The notes beneath the pieces are model-generated. The model was not told the DNA's origin, did not search any database, and saw nothing but the letters and a program-made list of their open reading frames with translations. The translations under genes and the position numbers were made by a program. From the NCBI GenBank assembly GCA_028277395.1, contig JANQGJ010000001.1, positions 62,001 through 126,000 on the forward strand: a stretch of 64,000 bases of DNA, read 5' to 3'. How positions within the stretch are numbered: position 1 is the stretch's first letter; the number at the start of each line of letters is the position of its first letter. Shown piece by piece: positions 33,892-43,398 of the stretch. This stretch comes from Bacteroidales bacterium. GTDB taxonomy: Bacteria > Bacteroidota > Bacteroidia > Bacteroidales > F082.

Positions 33892-36800
33892 ATGTTCCTG
33901 ATTTTTGACACTGAAACTACCGGATTACCACAGCGATGGGATGCACCTTTAACTGATTTTGATAATTGGCCACGATTAATTCAACTTGCATGGCAAATTC
34001 ATGATAATAAAGGTGAACTAATTGAAATAAAGAATTATCTGGTTAAACCCGATGGTTTTGTAATTCCCCGTGGTTCAGAAAAAATTCATGGTATTTCGAC
34101 TGAACGTGCGACTAAAGAGGGGTACGATATTGATTTTGTTCTTGATGAATTCAACAATGCGATCGAAAAATCAGAAACAATTGCTGGTCATAATATCGAA
34201 TTTGACAACAGTATCGTTGGATCGGAAATGCTCAGGACAGAGAAATCAACTGCATTGTTCGACAAAAATAATATCGACACGAAAATTGTGAGTACAAACT
34301 ACTGCGCCTTACCTGGTGGCAGAGGTGGTAATTACAAATGGCCAACTCTCGAAGAGCTGTATTTCAAATTGTTTAATGAAGATTTTATTGCTGCCCACAA
34401 TGCTTCGGCTGATGTTCAGGCTACAGCCAGATGTTTTTTTGAGCTAATCCGTTTAGGTTTAATTGATGCACTGCAACTCAAAATCAGTCAGGAAATACTC
34501 GAAGAGTTCAAAAGAGAAAACCCTGATATCATTAAACCTGTTGGTATTGAAGTAACAGCATTTCATGAAGATAAAATTACTGGTGATACTGAAGAAATTG
34601 AGCCCGGTGTAACCATTGAGAGTGAAACGATCATTGCAAATGACCAGGTTAATTTTAGTCATCTTCACGTTCATACCCAATTCTCAGTATTGGATGGTCT
34701 TTCTGATATTGATACTATGCTTGATAAAGCAAAGGAAGACAATATGGAAGCTGTGGCCATAACCGATCATGGTTATATGTATGGTGCCAAGAAATTTCAT
34801 GATGCTGCACTCAGAAAAGGTATAAAACCAATACTAGGCTGTGAAGTTTATGTTGCCCGTCGTGGGATGCATCACAAAGAAGGTAAAACTGATGCTTCAG
34901 GATGGCATTTGGTATTGCTGGCCAAAAATTTAACAGGTTATCATAATCTGATAAGAATGGTATCCGCTGGCTCAATTGAAGGATATTATTACAAACCACG
35001 TATTGATAAAGATCTGCTAAAACAGAATTCAGCCGGAATAATTGCATTATCAGCATGTTTGGGTGGTGAAGTCGCCCAAAAGATTATTGATGAAGGGGAG
35101 CTTAAAGCCGAAGAATCTGTACTTGAATACAAAGAAATATTTGGAGATGATTTCTACCTTGAAATGCAGCGACATCCAACCGGTGATCCTGAGATGGATA
35201 AAAAGGTATTTGATGATCAGGAGTATGTTAACAAAATTCTGTTGAACTTTAGTAAAAAACATGGGATTAAAGTAGTTGCAACCAACGATTCTCATTTTGT
35301 AAATGAAGAGGATGCCGGAGCTCATGACAGATTGATTTGTATTGGCACCGCAAAGGACCTGGACGATCCGAACCGATTGAGATATACAAGACAGGAGTGG
35401 TTTAAAACGCAGGCTGAAATGACAAAGCTTTTTAGAGATAATCTCCAAGCTTTGAATAATACAAAAGAAATCGTGGATAAGGTAGAGGTTTATGAACTTA
35501 ACCAAAACCCGATTATGCCTGAATTTGTCATTCCCGATAGGTTCTCAGATGCAGACGATTACCTCAGTCATATTACATATGAAGGTGCAAAAGAAAGATA
35601 CGATGAAATAACTGATGAAATTAGGGAACGTATTGACTTTGAATTGGAAACAATCAAGAAAATGGGATTCCCTGATTATTTCCTTATAGTTTGGGATTTC
35701 CTGCGGGCTGCAAGGGAAATGGGTGTTATAATTGGTCCGGGAAGAGGTAGTGCTGCCGGTTCGGTTGTTTCATATTGTTTACGTATTACCGATATTGAAC
35801 CTATTAAATACAATTTACTGTTTGAGAGATTTCTTAACCCCGATCGCATATCAATGCCCGATATTGATATTGATTTTGATGATGATGGAAGAGAGAAAAT
35901 TCTTGAATGGGTCAGAGATAAATATGGTGAAAAAAGAGTTGCCCACCTGATAACTTTTGGTACCATGGCTGCCAAGATGGCAATTCGCGATGTTGCCCGG
36001 GTTCAACAATTACATCTTTCTGAAGCCGACAGACTTGCGAAGATGGTGCCTGATACTCCAGGAATTACCCTGAACAAGGCAATGAAAGAAAACCCTGAAC
36101 TTAAAAAGGAACATGATGAAGGAAAACCTGAAATATCTTCCGTTCTGAAAAATGCTGTTACTCTTGAAGGCTCTGTCAGAAACACCGGTACTCATGCCTG
36201 TGGTATAATTATAAGCAAAAATGACCTGCATAACTATGTGCCTGTTACATCCGTAAAGGACTCTGTATTAACTTACGCAACACAAATTGATGGTAAATAC
36301 ATTGAATCAGTAGGGCTTCTTAAAATGGACTTTCTGGGTCTGAAAACCCTTTCTATCATAAAAGACACCATTGAAAACATTAAAAGATCGAAAGGAGTTG
36401 AAGTGGATATAGAGAAGATCCCGTTTGACGATAAGGAAACGTATGACCTCTTTAGCAGGGGAGATACCATCGCACTCTTTCAGTTTGAATCGGATGGAAT
36501 GCGGAAACACCTGAAGGACCTTAAACCTTCACGTTTCGAAGATCTGATAGCAATGGTTGCATTGTATCGTCCGGGTCCAATGGAATATATCCCAAACTTC
36601 ATTAATCGAAAACATGGAAGGGAAAAGATTGAATATGACCTTTCGGAGATGGAAGAGTACCTTGAAGAAACGTATGGCATTACGGTGTACCAGGAGCAGG
36701 TGATGCTCCTATCAAGAAAACTAGCTGGTTTCACACGCGGACAATCTGACTCCTTACGTAAAGCAATGGGGAAGAAGAAGATTGAAGAAATGGAAAAGCT

Positions 36801-38136
36801 CAAGGTAAAATTCCTTGAAGGTTGTAAAGCTAATAACTTCACTGTTGATACAGTGGAAAAAATATGGAAAGACTGGGAAGCATTTGCACGTTATGCATTT
36901 AATAAATCTCATGCTACATGTTACGCATATGTTGCGTATCAAACGGCATATTTAAAAGCACATTATCCTGCAGAATTTATGGCGGCTAACCTTGGCAGGA
37001 ATTTACATGATATTAAAAAAATAACCCACCTGATAGCCGAAACAAAAAGAATGGGTATTGATGTGTTGCGACCTGACATTAATGAAAGTGCATCAAGTTT
37101 TACAGTTACAAAGGACGGTATAATCAGGTTTGGACTGGCAGCTATTAAAGGTGTTGGAGAGGCAGCTGTGGATCAGATTATTGAAGAAAGGGATAAGAAT
37201 AATTACTTCACCAACGTATTTAATTTAACAAAAAGGGTTAACCTTAAGGCTGTAAACAAAAGAAGTATGGAAGCACTTGCCAAAGCAGGTGCTTTCGACG
37301 GATTTCCGAATACTCACAGAGCTCAGTATTTCCATACCGATGGTGAAAACAACAGTATATTTTTAGAAAAAGTGATCCGGCATGGATCAAAATACCAGGA
37401 GCAACAACAATCTCAGCAAGTATCACTATTTGGTGATACTGAGATGTTTGAATTACATGATCCCGATATTCCCGAATGTGCAGGCTGGACATTACCTGCT
37501 CAGTTGAAATATGAGAAAGAGGTAACAGGTTTTTATATATCAGGACACCCTCTTGATGATTTTTCCCAAACAATGGAACGATATTGTAAGGCGTCAATTG
37601 ATGATTTAAGAAACAATCTGGCAAGATTTAAAGGTCAACAGATCACATTTGCAGGGATGATAACCGACTCTTCTCAGAAGATATCAAAAAGCGGAGATCC
37701 ATTCGGTACTTTCACAGTTGAGGATTTTACCGGTAACATAAGTCTTGTATTATTTTCTGAAATGTATCTGAAGAAAAAACACATGCTTGAAACCGGTAAT
37801 AATATCTTTATTACAGCCCGAATTGAGGAAAGACATTACCAGCCAGGTAGTTTGCAAATTAAAATAATTGATATATATCTGCTTTCAGAAACAATGTCGA
37901 AACTTGCCAAAGCTGTTACATTGGACATTGAAGCAAAGGAAGTTACATCTGATATCTCAGACTTAATACTTGAATTGGTTGGAACTTATTCAGGATCTAC
38001 ACCTCTCAGGTTAAGGTTACTTGATAAAGACAATAAAACCAGTCTGGTTTTAAAATCAGGTAGTGCGAAAGTTGATGCAAGATTATTTGTAAAAGCAATT
38101 TCAGCTAATAATTTATTCGGATACTCTATTGTATGA
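33892..38136 (+). CDS. dnaE: DNA polymerase III alpha subunit with N-terminal proofreading exonuclease
   Basis: 1414 residues. Residues 1-190 are a DnaQ-type 3'-5' exonuclease with all DEDDh residues: Asp6-x-Glu8, Asp104 (HNIEFDNS), His168 and Asp173 (HNASADVQAT). A linker leads to the PHP domain at ~254 (HLHVHTQFS 257-265), the polymerase with catalytic Asp657/659/661 (PDIDIDFDDDGRE), fingers (YQEQVMLLSRKLAGFTRGQS), an HhH and an OB fold (QQITFAGMITDSSQKISKSG). It replicates the chromosome. The exonuclease precedes rather than interrupts PHP, so this is a DnaE type and not PolC. Confidence 0.97.
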   Translation: MFLIFDTETTGLPQRWDAPLTDFDNWPRLIQLAWQIHDNKGELIEIKNYLVKPDGFVIPRGSEKIHGISTERATKEGYDIDFVLDEFNNAIEKSETIAGHNIEFDNSIVGSEMLRTEKSTALFDKNNIDTKIVSTNYCALPGGRGGNYKWPTLEELYFKLFNEDFIAAHNASADVQATARCFFELIRLGLIDALQLKISQEILEEFKRENPDIIKPVGIEVTAFHEDKITGDTEEIEPGVTIESETIIANDQVNFSHLHVHTQFSVLDGLSDIDTMLDKAKEDNMEAVAITDHGYMYGAKKFHDAALRKGIKPILGCEVYVARRGMHHKEGKTDASGWHLVLLAKNLTGYHNLIRMVSAGSIEGYYYKPRIDKDLLKQNSAGIIALSACLGGEVAQKIIDEGELKAEESVLEYKEIFGDDFYLEMQRHPTGDPEMDKKVFDDQEYVNKILLNFSKKHGIKVVATNDSHFVNEEDAGAHDRLICIGTAKDLDDPNRLRYTRQEWFKTQAEMTKLFRDNLQALNNTKEIVDKVEVYELNQNPIMPEFVIPDRFSDADDYLSHITYEGAKERYDEITDEIRERIDFELETIKKMGFPDYFLIVWDFLRAAREMGVIIGPGRGSAAGSVVSYCLRITDIEPIKYNLLFERFLNPDRISMPDIDIDFDDDGREKILEWVRDKYGEKRVAHLITFGTMAAKMAIRDVARVQQLHLSEADRLAKMVPDTPGITLNKAMKENPELKKEHDEGKPEISSVLKNAVTLEGSVRNTGTHACGIIISKNDLHNYVPVTSVKDSVLTYATQIDGKYIESVGLLKMDFLGLKTLSIIKDTIENIKRSKGVEVDIEKIPFDDKETYDLFSRGDTIALFQFESDGMRKHLKDLKPSRFEDLIAMVALYRPGPMEYIPNFINRKHGREKIEYDLSEMEEYLEETYGITVYQEQVMLLSRKLAGFTRGQSDSLRKAMGKKKIEEMEKLKVKFLEGCKANNFTVDTVEKIWKDWEAFARYAFNKSHATCYAYVAYQTAYLKAHYPAEFMAANLGRNLHDIKKITHLIAETKRMGIDVLRPDINESASSFTVTKDGIIRFGLAAIKGVGEAAVDQIIEERDKNNYFTNVFNLTKRVNLKAVNKRSMEALAKAGAFDGFPNTHRAQYFHTDGENNSIFLEKVIRHGSKYQEQQQSQQVSLFGDTEMFELHDPDIPECAGWTLPAQLKYEKEVTGFYISGHPLDDFSQTMERYCKASIDDLRNNLARFKGQQITFAGMITDSSQKISKSGDPFGTFTVEDFTGNISLVLFSEMYLKKKHMLETGNNIFITARIEERHYQPGSLQIKIIDIYLLSETMSKLAKAVTLDIEAKEVTSDISDLILELVGTYSGSTPLRLRLLDKDNKTSLVLKSGSAKVDARLFVKAISANNLFGYSIV

Positions 38137-38153
38137 TTTTTTATTAATTATTG

Positions 38154-38183
38154 TTGATATTATATATTTCTTATTTATTTTTG
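38154..38183 (+). promoter_or_regulatory. Promoter of trxA
   Basis: TTG (38154-38156), exact 19-bp spacer, TATTTTTG (38176-38183), 29 bp before the ATG. Near-perfect consensus. Confidence 0.85.
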
Positions 38184-38212
38184 ACAATCAATTTAAATAA
38201 CGTTTTAATATT

Positions 38213-38530
38213 ATGGCATTAGAATTTACAGACGCTAATTTTGAAGAACTAGTGTTGAAATCAGATAAACCTGTAATTGTTGATTTTTGGGCAGTTTGGT
38301 GTGGTCCATGTCGTCAGGTAGGACCAATTGTTGAACAAATAGGTACTGAGTTTACAGATCAGGCTGTGGTTGGCAAACTTGATGTTGATCATAACCCTGA
38401 AGTTGCCAGGAAGTACGGTATTCGTAATATACCTACAATTCTTTTCTTTAAAAATGGTGAAGTTGTTGATAAACAAGTTGGTTCAGTTCCCAAGCAGGTA
38501 TTAGTTAAGAAGCTCGAAGCTATTTTGTAG
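38213..38530 (+). CDS. trxA: Thioredoxin
   Basis: 105 residues, full length. Active site WCGPC (Cys30, Cys33) in VDFWAVWCGPCRQ, cis-Pro in RNIPTILFF, and KNGEVVDKQVG. Cytoplasmic disulfide reductase. Own consensus promoter; hairpin follows. Confidence 0.97.
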   Translation: MALEFTDANFEELVLKSDKPVIVDFWAVWCGPCRQVGPIVEQIGTEFTDQAVVGKLDVDHNPEVARKYGIRNIPTILFFKNGEVVDKQVGSVPKQVLVKKLEAIL

Positions 38531-38536
38531 TTAATA

Positions 38537-38556
38537 CAGGATTTTTTTTAATCCTG
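38537..38556 (+). terminator. Probable terminator of trxA
   Basis: CAGGATT (38537-38543) pairs with AATCCTG (38550-38556) around six T. The T tract after the stem is interrupted (CCCTATATATTTTTTT). Confidence 0.5.
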
Positions 38557-38580
38557 CCCTATATATTTTTTTCGATAAAC

Positions 38581-38612
38581 TACCTAACACAGGATATAAA
38601 CATTGTTAGGTA
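38581..38612. promoter_or_regulatory. Perfect 9-bp inverted repeat upstream of the DUF58 gene
   Basis: TACCTAACA (38581-38589) and TGTTAGGTA (38604-38612) around a 14-nt loop, with no T run after it. It lies ~90 bp before the DUF58 start. Operator or leader hairpin; regulator unknown. Confidence 0.4.
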
Positions 38613-38700
38613 ATTACAGTTCATATTTAGCTCAACTGCTGATGTCATAAATATATTCAGGTATAATTATTATCTGGATAAACTAACAAATATCTTATTA

Positions 38701-39636
38701 ATGTCTGATTCTATTGACCTTAGCAGGTTACAGCAGTTTAAGTCACTTGAACTTCTTGCAAAACAAGTAGTTGAAGGTACCATAACAGGCCTTCATAAAA
38801 GTCCGTTTCATGGTTTTTCTGTTGAATTTGCTGAACACCGTCAATACAACTCAGGAGAACCAACAAGACATATCGACTGGAAATTATTTGGACGTACAGA
38901 TAAGATGTTTGTTAAAAGATATGAGGAAGAAACAAATCTACGGTGCAGGGTAATAATTGATTGTTCTTCATCAATGTACTTTCCAAGGATGGAGACACCA
39001 TCTATCGTAGCTCCCAATAAAATTGTATTCTCAATCTATGCTGCAGCTGCTTTGATAAGCATTATGAAGAAGCAAAGGGATGCAACAGGACTCAGTTTGT
39101 TTACCAATAAGGTCGAGTTGCATACACATGCAAAGTCGAGTTCCGTACACCAAAAATACCTGTTTACAGAGTTGGAAAAACTTCTTGATTTAAAATCATT
39201 AAGTAAAGACAACAACACGGATATCACAAAATCACTGCATAGTATAGCAGAAATGATCCATAAAAGATCTCTTGTGATCATCTTTAGTGATATGCTTGAC
39301 GATACCGGCAAACTTGATGAAATGTTCTCGGCACTACAACACTTAAAACATTACAAACACGAAGTAATACTGTTTCATGTTACCGACAGGAAAGTGGAAG
39401 AGGAATTGGATATTGACGACAGACCTTACAAATTTGTGGATATGGAGACCGGTGAGAATCTGAAGCTCAATCCTATTGAGATCCGTGAAAAATATAAATC
39501 AATTATGTCTAAAGCAAAACATAATCTGGAAATGAGATGTGGGCGTTACAATATAGATTATGTAGAAGCTGATATAAATAAGGGTTTTGAAGGAATTATC
39601 CTGCCTTATTTACTAAAAAGAAAAAAACTCCATTAA
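38701..39636 (+). CDS. DUF58 domain protein (vWA-like, MoxR partner type)
   Basis: 311 residues. The DUF58 hallmark GEPTRHIDWKLFGRTDKMFV, then KRYEEETNLRC is followed by a vWA fold with MIDAS D87-C-S89-S-S91 and the strand RSLVIIFSDMLDD. Members usually pair with a MoxR AAA+ ATPase in metal-centre or envelope assembly. No MoxR gene is adjacent here. Single-gene unit ending in a strong hairpin. Confidence 0.9.
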   Translation: MSDSIDLSRLQQFKSLELLAKQVVEGTITGLHKSPFHGFSVEFAEHRQYNSGEPTRHIDWKLFGRTDKMFVKRYEEETNLRCRVIIDCSSSMYFPRMETPSIVAPNKIVFSIYAAAALISIMKKQRDATGLSLFTNKVELHTHAKSSSVHQKYLFTELEKLLDLKSLSKDNNTDITKSLHSIAEMIHKRSLVIIFSDMLDDTGKLDEMFSALQHLKHYKHEVILFHVTDRKVEEELDIDDRPYKFVDMETGENLKLNPIEIREKYKSIMSKAKHNLEMRCGRYNIDYVEADINKGFEGIILPYLLKRKKLH

Positions 39637-39637
39637 A

Positions 39638-39673
39638 AAACTGCCAGCCATTTATTACAATTGCTGGCAGTTT
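39638..39673. terminator. Bidirectional terminator between DUF58 and cytochrome P460 genes
   Basis: AAACTGCCAGC (39638-39648) pairs perfectly with GCTGGCAGTTT (39663-39673), 11 bp. The minus reading has a run of six T. Confidence 0.85.
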
Positions 39674-39703
39674 AAAATCAAAAAGGAATTACTATAAATC
39701 TTA

Positions 39704-40216
39704 CTATCTCTGAGTGAAAATATAATCACTGTTTTGGGCTTTGGTATGACAACCCATACACATTCCGTTCATCAGATTAGCTCCACGCATTTCATTTCCG
39801 GACTGATCCTTCGCAATCTGGCCATCTCCGGCAAGCATGAAATACTCCCAGTCATTGCCTGCAGGGTTAAAGTTATTTCCACGTTTCACCATAGCTGTAT
39901 ATTCGTTTAAGTCACCACCGGTATTATGACTATATTTTACAATAACTGCTCCCAAAGGGTAAAGACCATTCACCGGAACCACGTTGTTTTTAAAATAAAC
40001 ACTACGGGTTACAGTGGAATCATTTCCTCCATGTGCACCACCCAGAGATGGATCAGCACCCTGAAATTCTCCACCAAGAGTCCAGGATGAAAAATTCTTG
40101 AAAGTGTCATTGTCAGCTATAAACTCCTCAGGAACAGGATCATCATCCTTGGAGCATGATTGAATAGTAAATGCGAGTGCGAACAATACAATGATTGCCA
40201 AAAAAGAATACTTCAT
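39704..40216 (-). CDS. Cytochrome P460-family lipoprotein
   Basis: 170 residues from ATG 40216; the longer frame to 40312 adds a non-signal tail. Lipobox at FTIQSC (Cys21). The heme site CMGCH (C153-x2-C156-H157) near the C-terminus and the beta-rich body (YPLGAVIVKYSHN, YTAMVKRGNNFNPAGNDWEY) match cytochrome P460/c'-beta relatives, which bind c-type heme and react with hydroxylamine or NO. Periplasmic or surface lipoprotein. Its exact activity cannot be told; a link to the NO-type operon at 17989 is speculative. Confidence 0.8.
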   Translation of the reverse strand: MKYSFLAIIVLFALAFTIQSCSKDDDPVPEEFIADNDTFKNFSSWTLGGEFQGADPSLGGAHGGNDSTVTRSVYFKNNVVPVNGLYPLGAVIVKYSHNTGGDLNEYTAMVKRGNNFNPAGNDWEYFMLAGDGQIAKDQSGNEMRGANLMNGMCMGCHTKAQNSDYIFTQR

Positions 40217-40354
40217 AATAGTTAGTTTTATATTAGTACTGATAATTGGACAGTTTAAACTTGTATTCCTTACAATTTTATTTGTTAAGTATTTGTTAAT
40301 GAGTCCATACATGGTTAAATAGATATGATTATACCGCTTATTTCACTCAGCAGG

Positions 40355-42493
40355 CTATATTTTTACCCTTAACTGGGCTTTTATTTCACTCCTGGAGTTT
40401 CCATCGATCTCTTCATTTCCTGTTCCTATATTAATTTTATTAAAATAGGTAGTTTTTGAATACTTTAGCCACATAGTGAGGCTGTTACTAATTTTCAGTT
40501 TTGCCATTAGGTACCACCTTTGACCATTATCGAAATAGGAAGGTACACTGAAGGCATAGAGTACATCGTTTTCATATGTATAAATACGACTGTTAAAACC
40601 ATCAGTGTTAAAAATGCTATATCTTAATGTTAGCTGTAACGGGAATACTACAGGACGAAACAGAACATCCTGATAAGCAAGGTAACCAATCTCATGAGCA
40701 TTATCCTGACCTTTAAATAATACATAGTCGACTCTGTTCTTCATGGTTATTAAATCAGAAATCTCCCATGAAATGAAAAATCGTAAATCATGTCTGCTAT
40801 AGTCAAAAATAGATGGAAGATATTTATTAAGCAGAACTCCGTTTTCCTGTTTCGTCTTATATCTGTATCTAAAAAATGAGCTGACATTTCTGTCAGGATT
40901 ATAATTTACATGAATTAAATAATCTTTTCCTTCTGAAGGTGAGCTAACACGATATTTTAACCATGGAAATCTGTAATGATCAATATAACCTGATATCGAC
41001 AGGTTTTTGCTTACCAAAACTTTACAGCCCAGATAAAGTCCTGTTTCATTTGACTTTCTGCTGCTTACTGATATGGGATTATTATAAATATTCTGAAAAT
41101 TGCGATCATAGTGATGAAAAAGAAATGATAAAAAGAACCTGTCATTTAAGAAGGTATTTATACCTGTTATAGCAGCCATTCCACCATTTGATGATCTGGA
41201 AAACTCACCAAATAAATTAACACCATCCAAACTATATGCAATATCCAATCCCATATTTACCATATTATCACCATGGAAGTCAAATAACTTAAAAGTATTC
41301 TCTGATGGAATGATTTGCCTGCTTAGCTTTGTTTTGTAATATGTAAAACCTGATGATATTCCCGATTTTTTGTAGGTTAGGTTTCCACCATAAACTTCAA
41401 CATTTAATGAGTTTCTATCATATAACTCACTCAATGTTCTATGAAAACCGGTTTCCAATATACTACTAACGCCATCATCTTCAGTAAACTCCGATGGAAC
41501 AATGTTTGCATCAATATTATTTGTTGAATAGAAACCTGTCAGCATTAAGTTATTCAACCTGGCAGTACCGGTAATACCTCTGAAAAACCGGTTTTCGTTA
41601 GCTGATGTATTAGCACGTATACCTCGTGGATATCTTCTGATATAAACTGCATCTGCCGATTTTCCAAAAGCAAGTCCGCTCCACAATGTTAATCCCTGCC
41701 CAAATTCCAAATGGTAATCTCCAACAATTATTTTCTCAATAAACTTAATATTGCCGACATAGGCAAAAAACGACATGAAATCGAAACCATAAGTATTGTA
41801 ATTTTTTAATATGGTTTTCAGACTATCACTCAGGTTATTCTTTATGAATATCTCACCAGCATCTTTATCCAATGTAAAACCGGCTTTTATCTTATCCTTA
41901 TAATTAAAGGAATATCTGAAGTAGTAATGGCCAGGGTTTCCAAGATAAACTTTTCCGGGGTAGTGAATTGCGGAATCAGGATGTGTCAGATAGCCTCTCT
42001 TCTTTTCAAGTATCTGATCATATCGTGATATTAAAACGTGTTTTCCAAATCTTACTGCATCTCGGGTTTTGAATCTTTCTGTCTTTTCAACAGTTTCAAA
42101 TGTTATGAATGGTTCAAGATTTTTTACTGTTTCCTTATCAAAACCAGTTACCGATGTTAATTCGTAAATTGACATCAACTGTCCGAAATTTACAATATAA
42201 AGTCTAAGGTTATTCAGCTGTATGTCATTTATAAGATAAATATCTCTTAGCTTAACTATATTTTCACCATTTATGTTAACCGGATTTTCGAAATAGTAAA
42301 TATATTCTTCCAATAAATCAGAATAATCCAGATTTATATCGGAATCCCTGGAAAGGTTTTCCAGTTTGTTTGTAATAAACTCCAGATTTACGGGTTGAAT
42401 TGAGTCATTTATCTGACCATAAGTAAAAACTGACAACGTAAAAAGCAGGATAGTAACAATAGTTTTACTTGTGTACATATATCTGAGTTTCAT
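40355..42493 (-). CDS. Outer-membrane protein with N-terminal helix-hairpin-helix region
   Basis: 712 residues with signal peptide (cleavage near TYGQ). Residues ~70-135 show paired HhH motifs: NPVNINGENIVKLRDIYLIN, then GQLMSIYELTSVTGFDKETV. The remaining ~570 residues are alternating beta strands of a large barrel (YYFRYSFNYKDKIKAGFTLD; end KINIGTGNEEIDGNSRSEIK). This is a Bacteroidota family of unknown role. Start ATG 42493 overlaps the upstream stop by 4 bp (ATGA), so the pair is translationally coupled; Met6 is an alternative. Confidence 0.78.
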   Translation of the reverse strand: MKLRYMYTSKTIVTILLFTLSVFTYGQINDSIQPVNLEFITNKLENLSRDSDINLDYSDLLEEYIYYFENPVNINGENIVKLRDIYLINDIQLNNLRLYIVNFGQLMSIYELTSVTGFDKETVKNLEPFITFETVEKTERFKTRDAVRFGKHVLISRYDQILEKKRGYLTHPDSAIHYPGKVYLGNPGHYYFRYSFNYKDKIKAGFTLDKDAGEIFIKNNLSDSLKTILKNYNTYGFDFMSFFAYVGNIKFIEKIIVGDYHLEFGQGLTLWSGLAFGKSADAVYIRRYPRGIRANTSANENRFFRGITGTARLNNLMLTGFYSTNNIDANIVPSEFTEDDGVSSILETGFHRTLSELYDRNSLNVEVYGGNLTYKKSGISSGFTYYKTKLSRQIIPSENTFKLFDFHGDNMVNMGLDIAYSLDGVNLFGEFSRSSNGGMAAITGINTFLNDRFFLSFLFHHYDRNFQNIYNNPISVSSRKSNETGLYLGCKVLVSKNLSISGYIDHYRFPWLKYRVSSPSEGKDYLIHVNYNPDRNVSSFFRYRYKTKQENGVLLNKYLPSIFDYSRHDLRFFISWEISDLITMKNRVDYVLFKGQDNAHEIGYLAYQDVLFRPVVFPLQLTLRYSIFNTDGFNSRIYTYENDVLYAFSVPSYFDNGQRWYLMAKLKISNSLTMWLKYSKTTYFNKINIGTGNEEIDGNSRSEIKAQLRVKI

Positions 42494-43323
42494 TTTATTA
42501 TGAAGATTAATGAAGATTGAGGCGAAAAGCCCAGAGTTTTATGCATTATTGAGCTTATGTCAAAGGTTAATTTCTTAATGACTATGCCTGCTCCAAAACT
42601 AAAAATCTCTTCTCCGGTTGAAAATCCCGTCCTAAAAAAATAATTGTCTTTTATGTTGTACTCGGCACCGCCTCTTATTACAACCGGGCTCTCATTTGAG
42701 TTTATACCTGATTCAACCAAAGTCATTAAATTATCAGATATTTTCCATGTAAAACCAAATCTTATAATTGCAGGTATCTTTTCATTATTGTGATCAGAAA
42801 TGTGGATCAGAAGAGGATTAAAAACCCATGCACCAAGAGTTAGGGTTTCGGTAACATCAGACTGTACACCAAGTTCAAAGGTCACATTGTTAATATTACC
42901 ATAATCCCCTCCAATAGAAGTAATAATATAATCCAATTGTACACCAACCCTGGTATTGCTGCCAAAAGAACGCGCAAATGCCAGTCCTATCTTTTGTCTG
43001 CTAAATAATTCATATCCCATATTGTAATATGAAAGACCAATAACCCCGACATTCAATGGTACAACTCCTGATATAAACCTGGAACCTAAATTTGTCATCA
43101 GGAATCTGGACTCATAATATACACCGATCATTGATTTTTCGATACCTGCAAGTCCTGCCTGATTATTATATATACTCCAAAAGTCTGTGATAGAAACAGA
43201 TGAACGACACATCCCTGCCGATCTTGATCCTGCCAGACAACCTGTTTCTGTTGAATAAGATGTTGTGGGAAAAAGAAAATACACCAGGATTAATGTTAAA
43301 AATATGCTAATCATACTCTTCAT
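42490..43323 (-). CDS. Outer-membrane beta-barrel protein (PorV/PorQ-like size)
   Basis: 277 residues with signal peptide (to about residue 24). The mature start CLAGSRSAGMCRSSVSITDF resembles barrel proteins of the PorV/PorQ-like class, and strands follow to the end (FFRTGFSTGEEIFSFGAGIV). It precedes and overlaps the HhH-barrel gene. Joint function in the outer membrane is likely; what it does is unknown. Confidence 0.65.
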   Translation of the reverse strand: MKSMISIFLTLILVYFLFPTTSYSTETGCLAGSRSAGMCRSSVSITDFWSIYNNQAGLAGIEKSMIGVYYESRFLMTNLGSRFISGVVPLNVGVIGLSYYNMGYELFSRQKIGLAFARSFGSNTRVGVQLDYIITSIGGDYGNINNVTFELGVQSDVTETLTLGAWVFNPLLIHISDHNNEKIPAIIRFGFTWKISDNLMTLVESGINSNESPVVIRGGAEYNIKDNYFFRTGFSTGEEIFSFGAGIVIKKLTFDISSIMHKTLGFSPQSSLIFIIK

Positions 43324-43398
43324 TTGAATAAAGCTTTATATTTGAAAAAGAGTTGATTAGATCGGGGATGGTAAATATACGAAAAAAATATCACAATC

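Noticed and set aside
35050..35505. Minus-strand ORFs inside dnaE (151 codons and others)
   Set aside because: Antisense shadows of the dnaE coding frame without start signals or domains.
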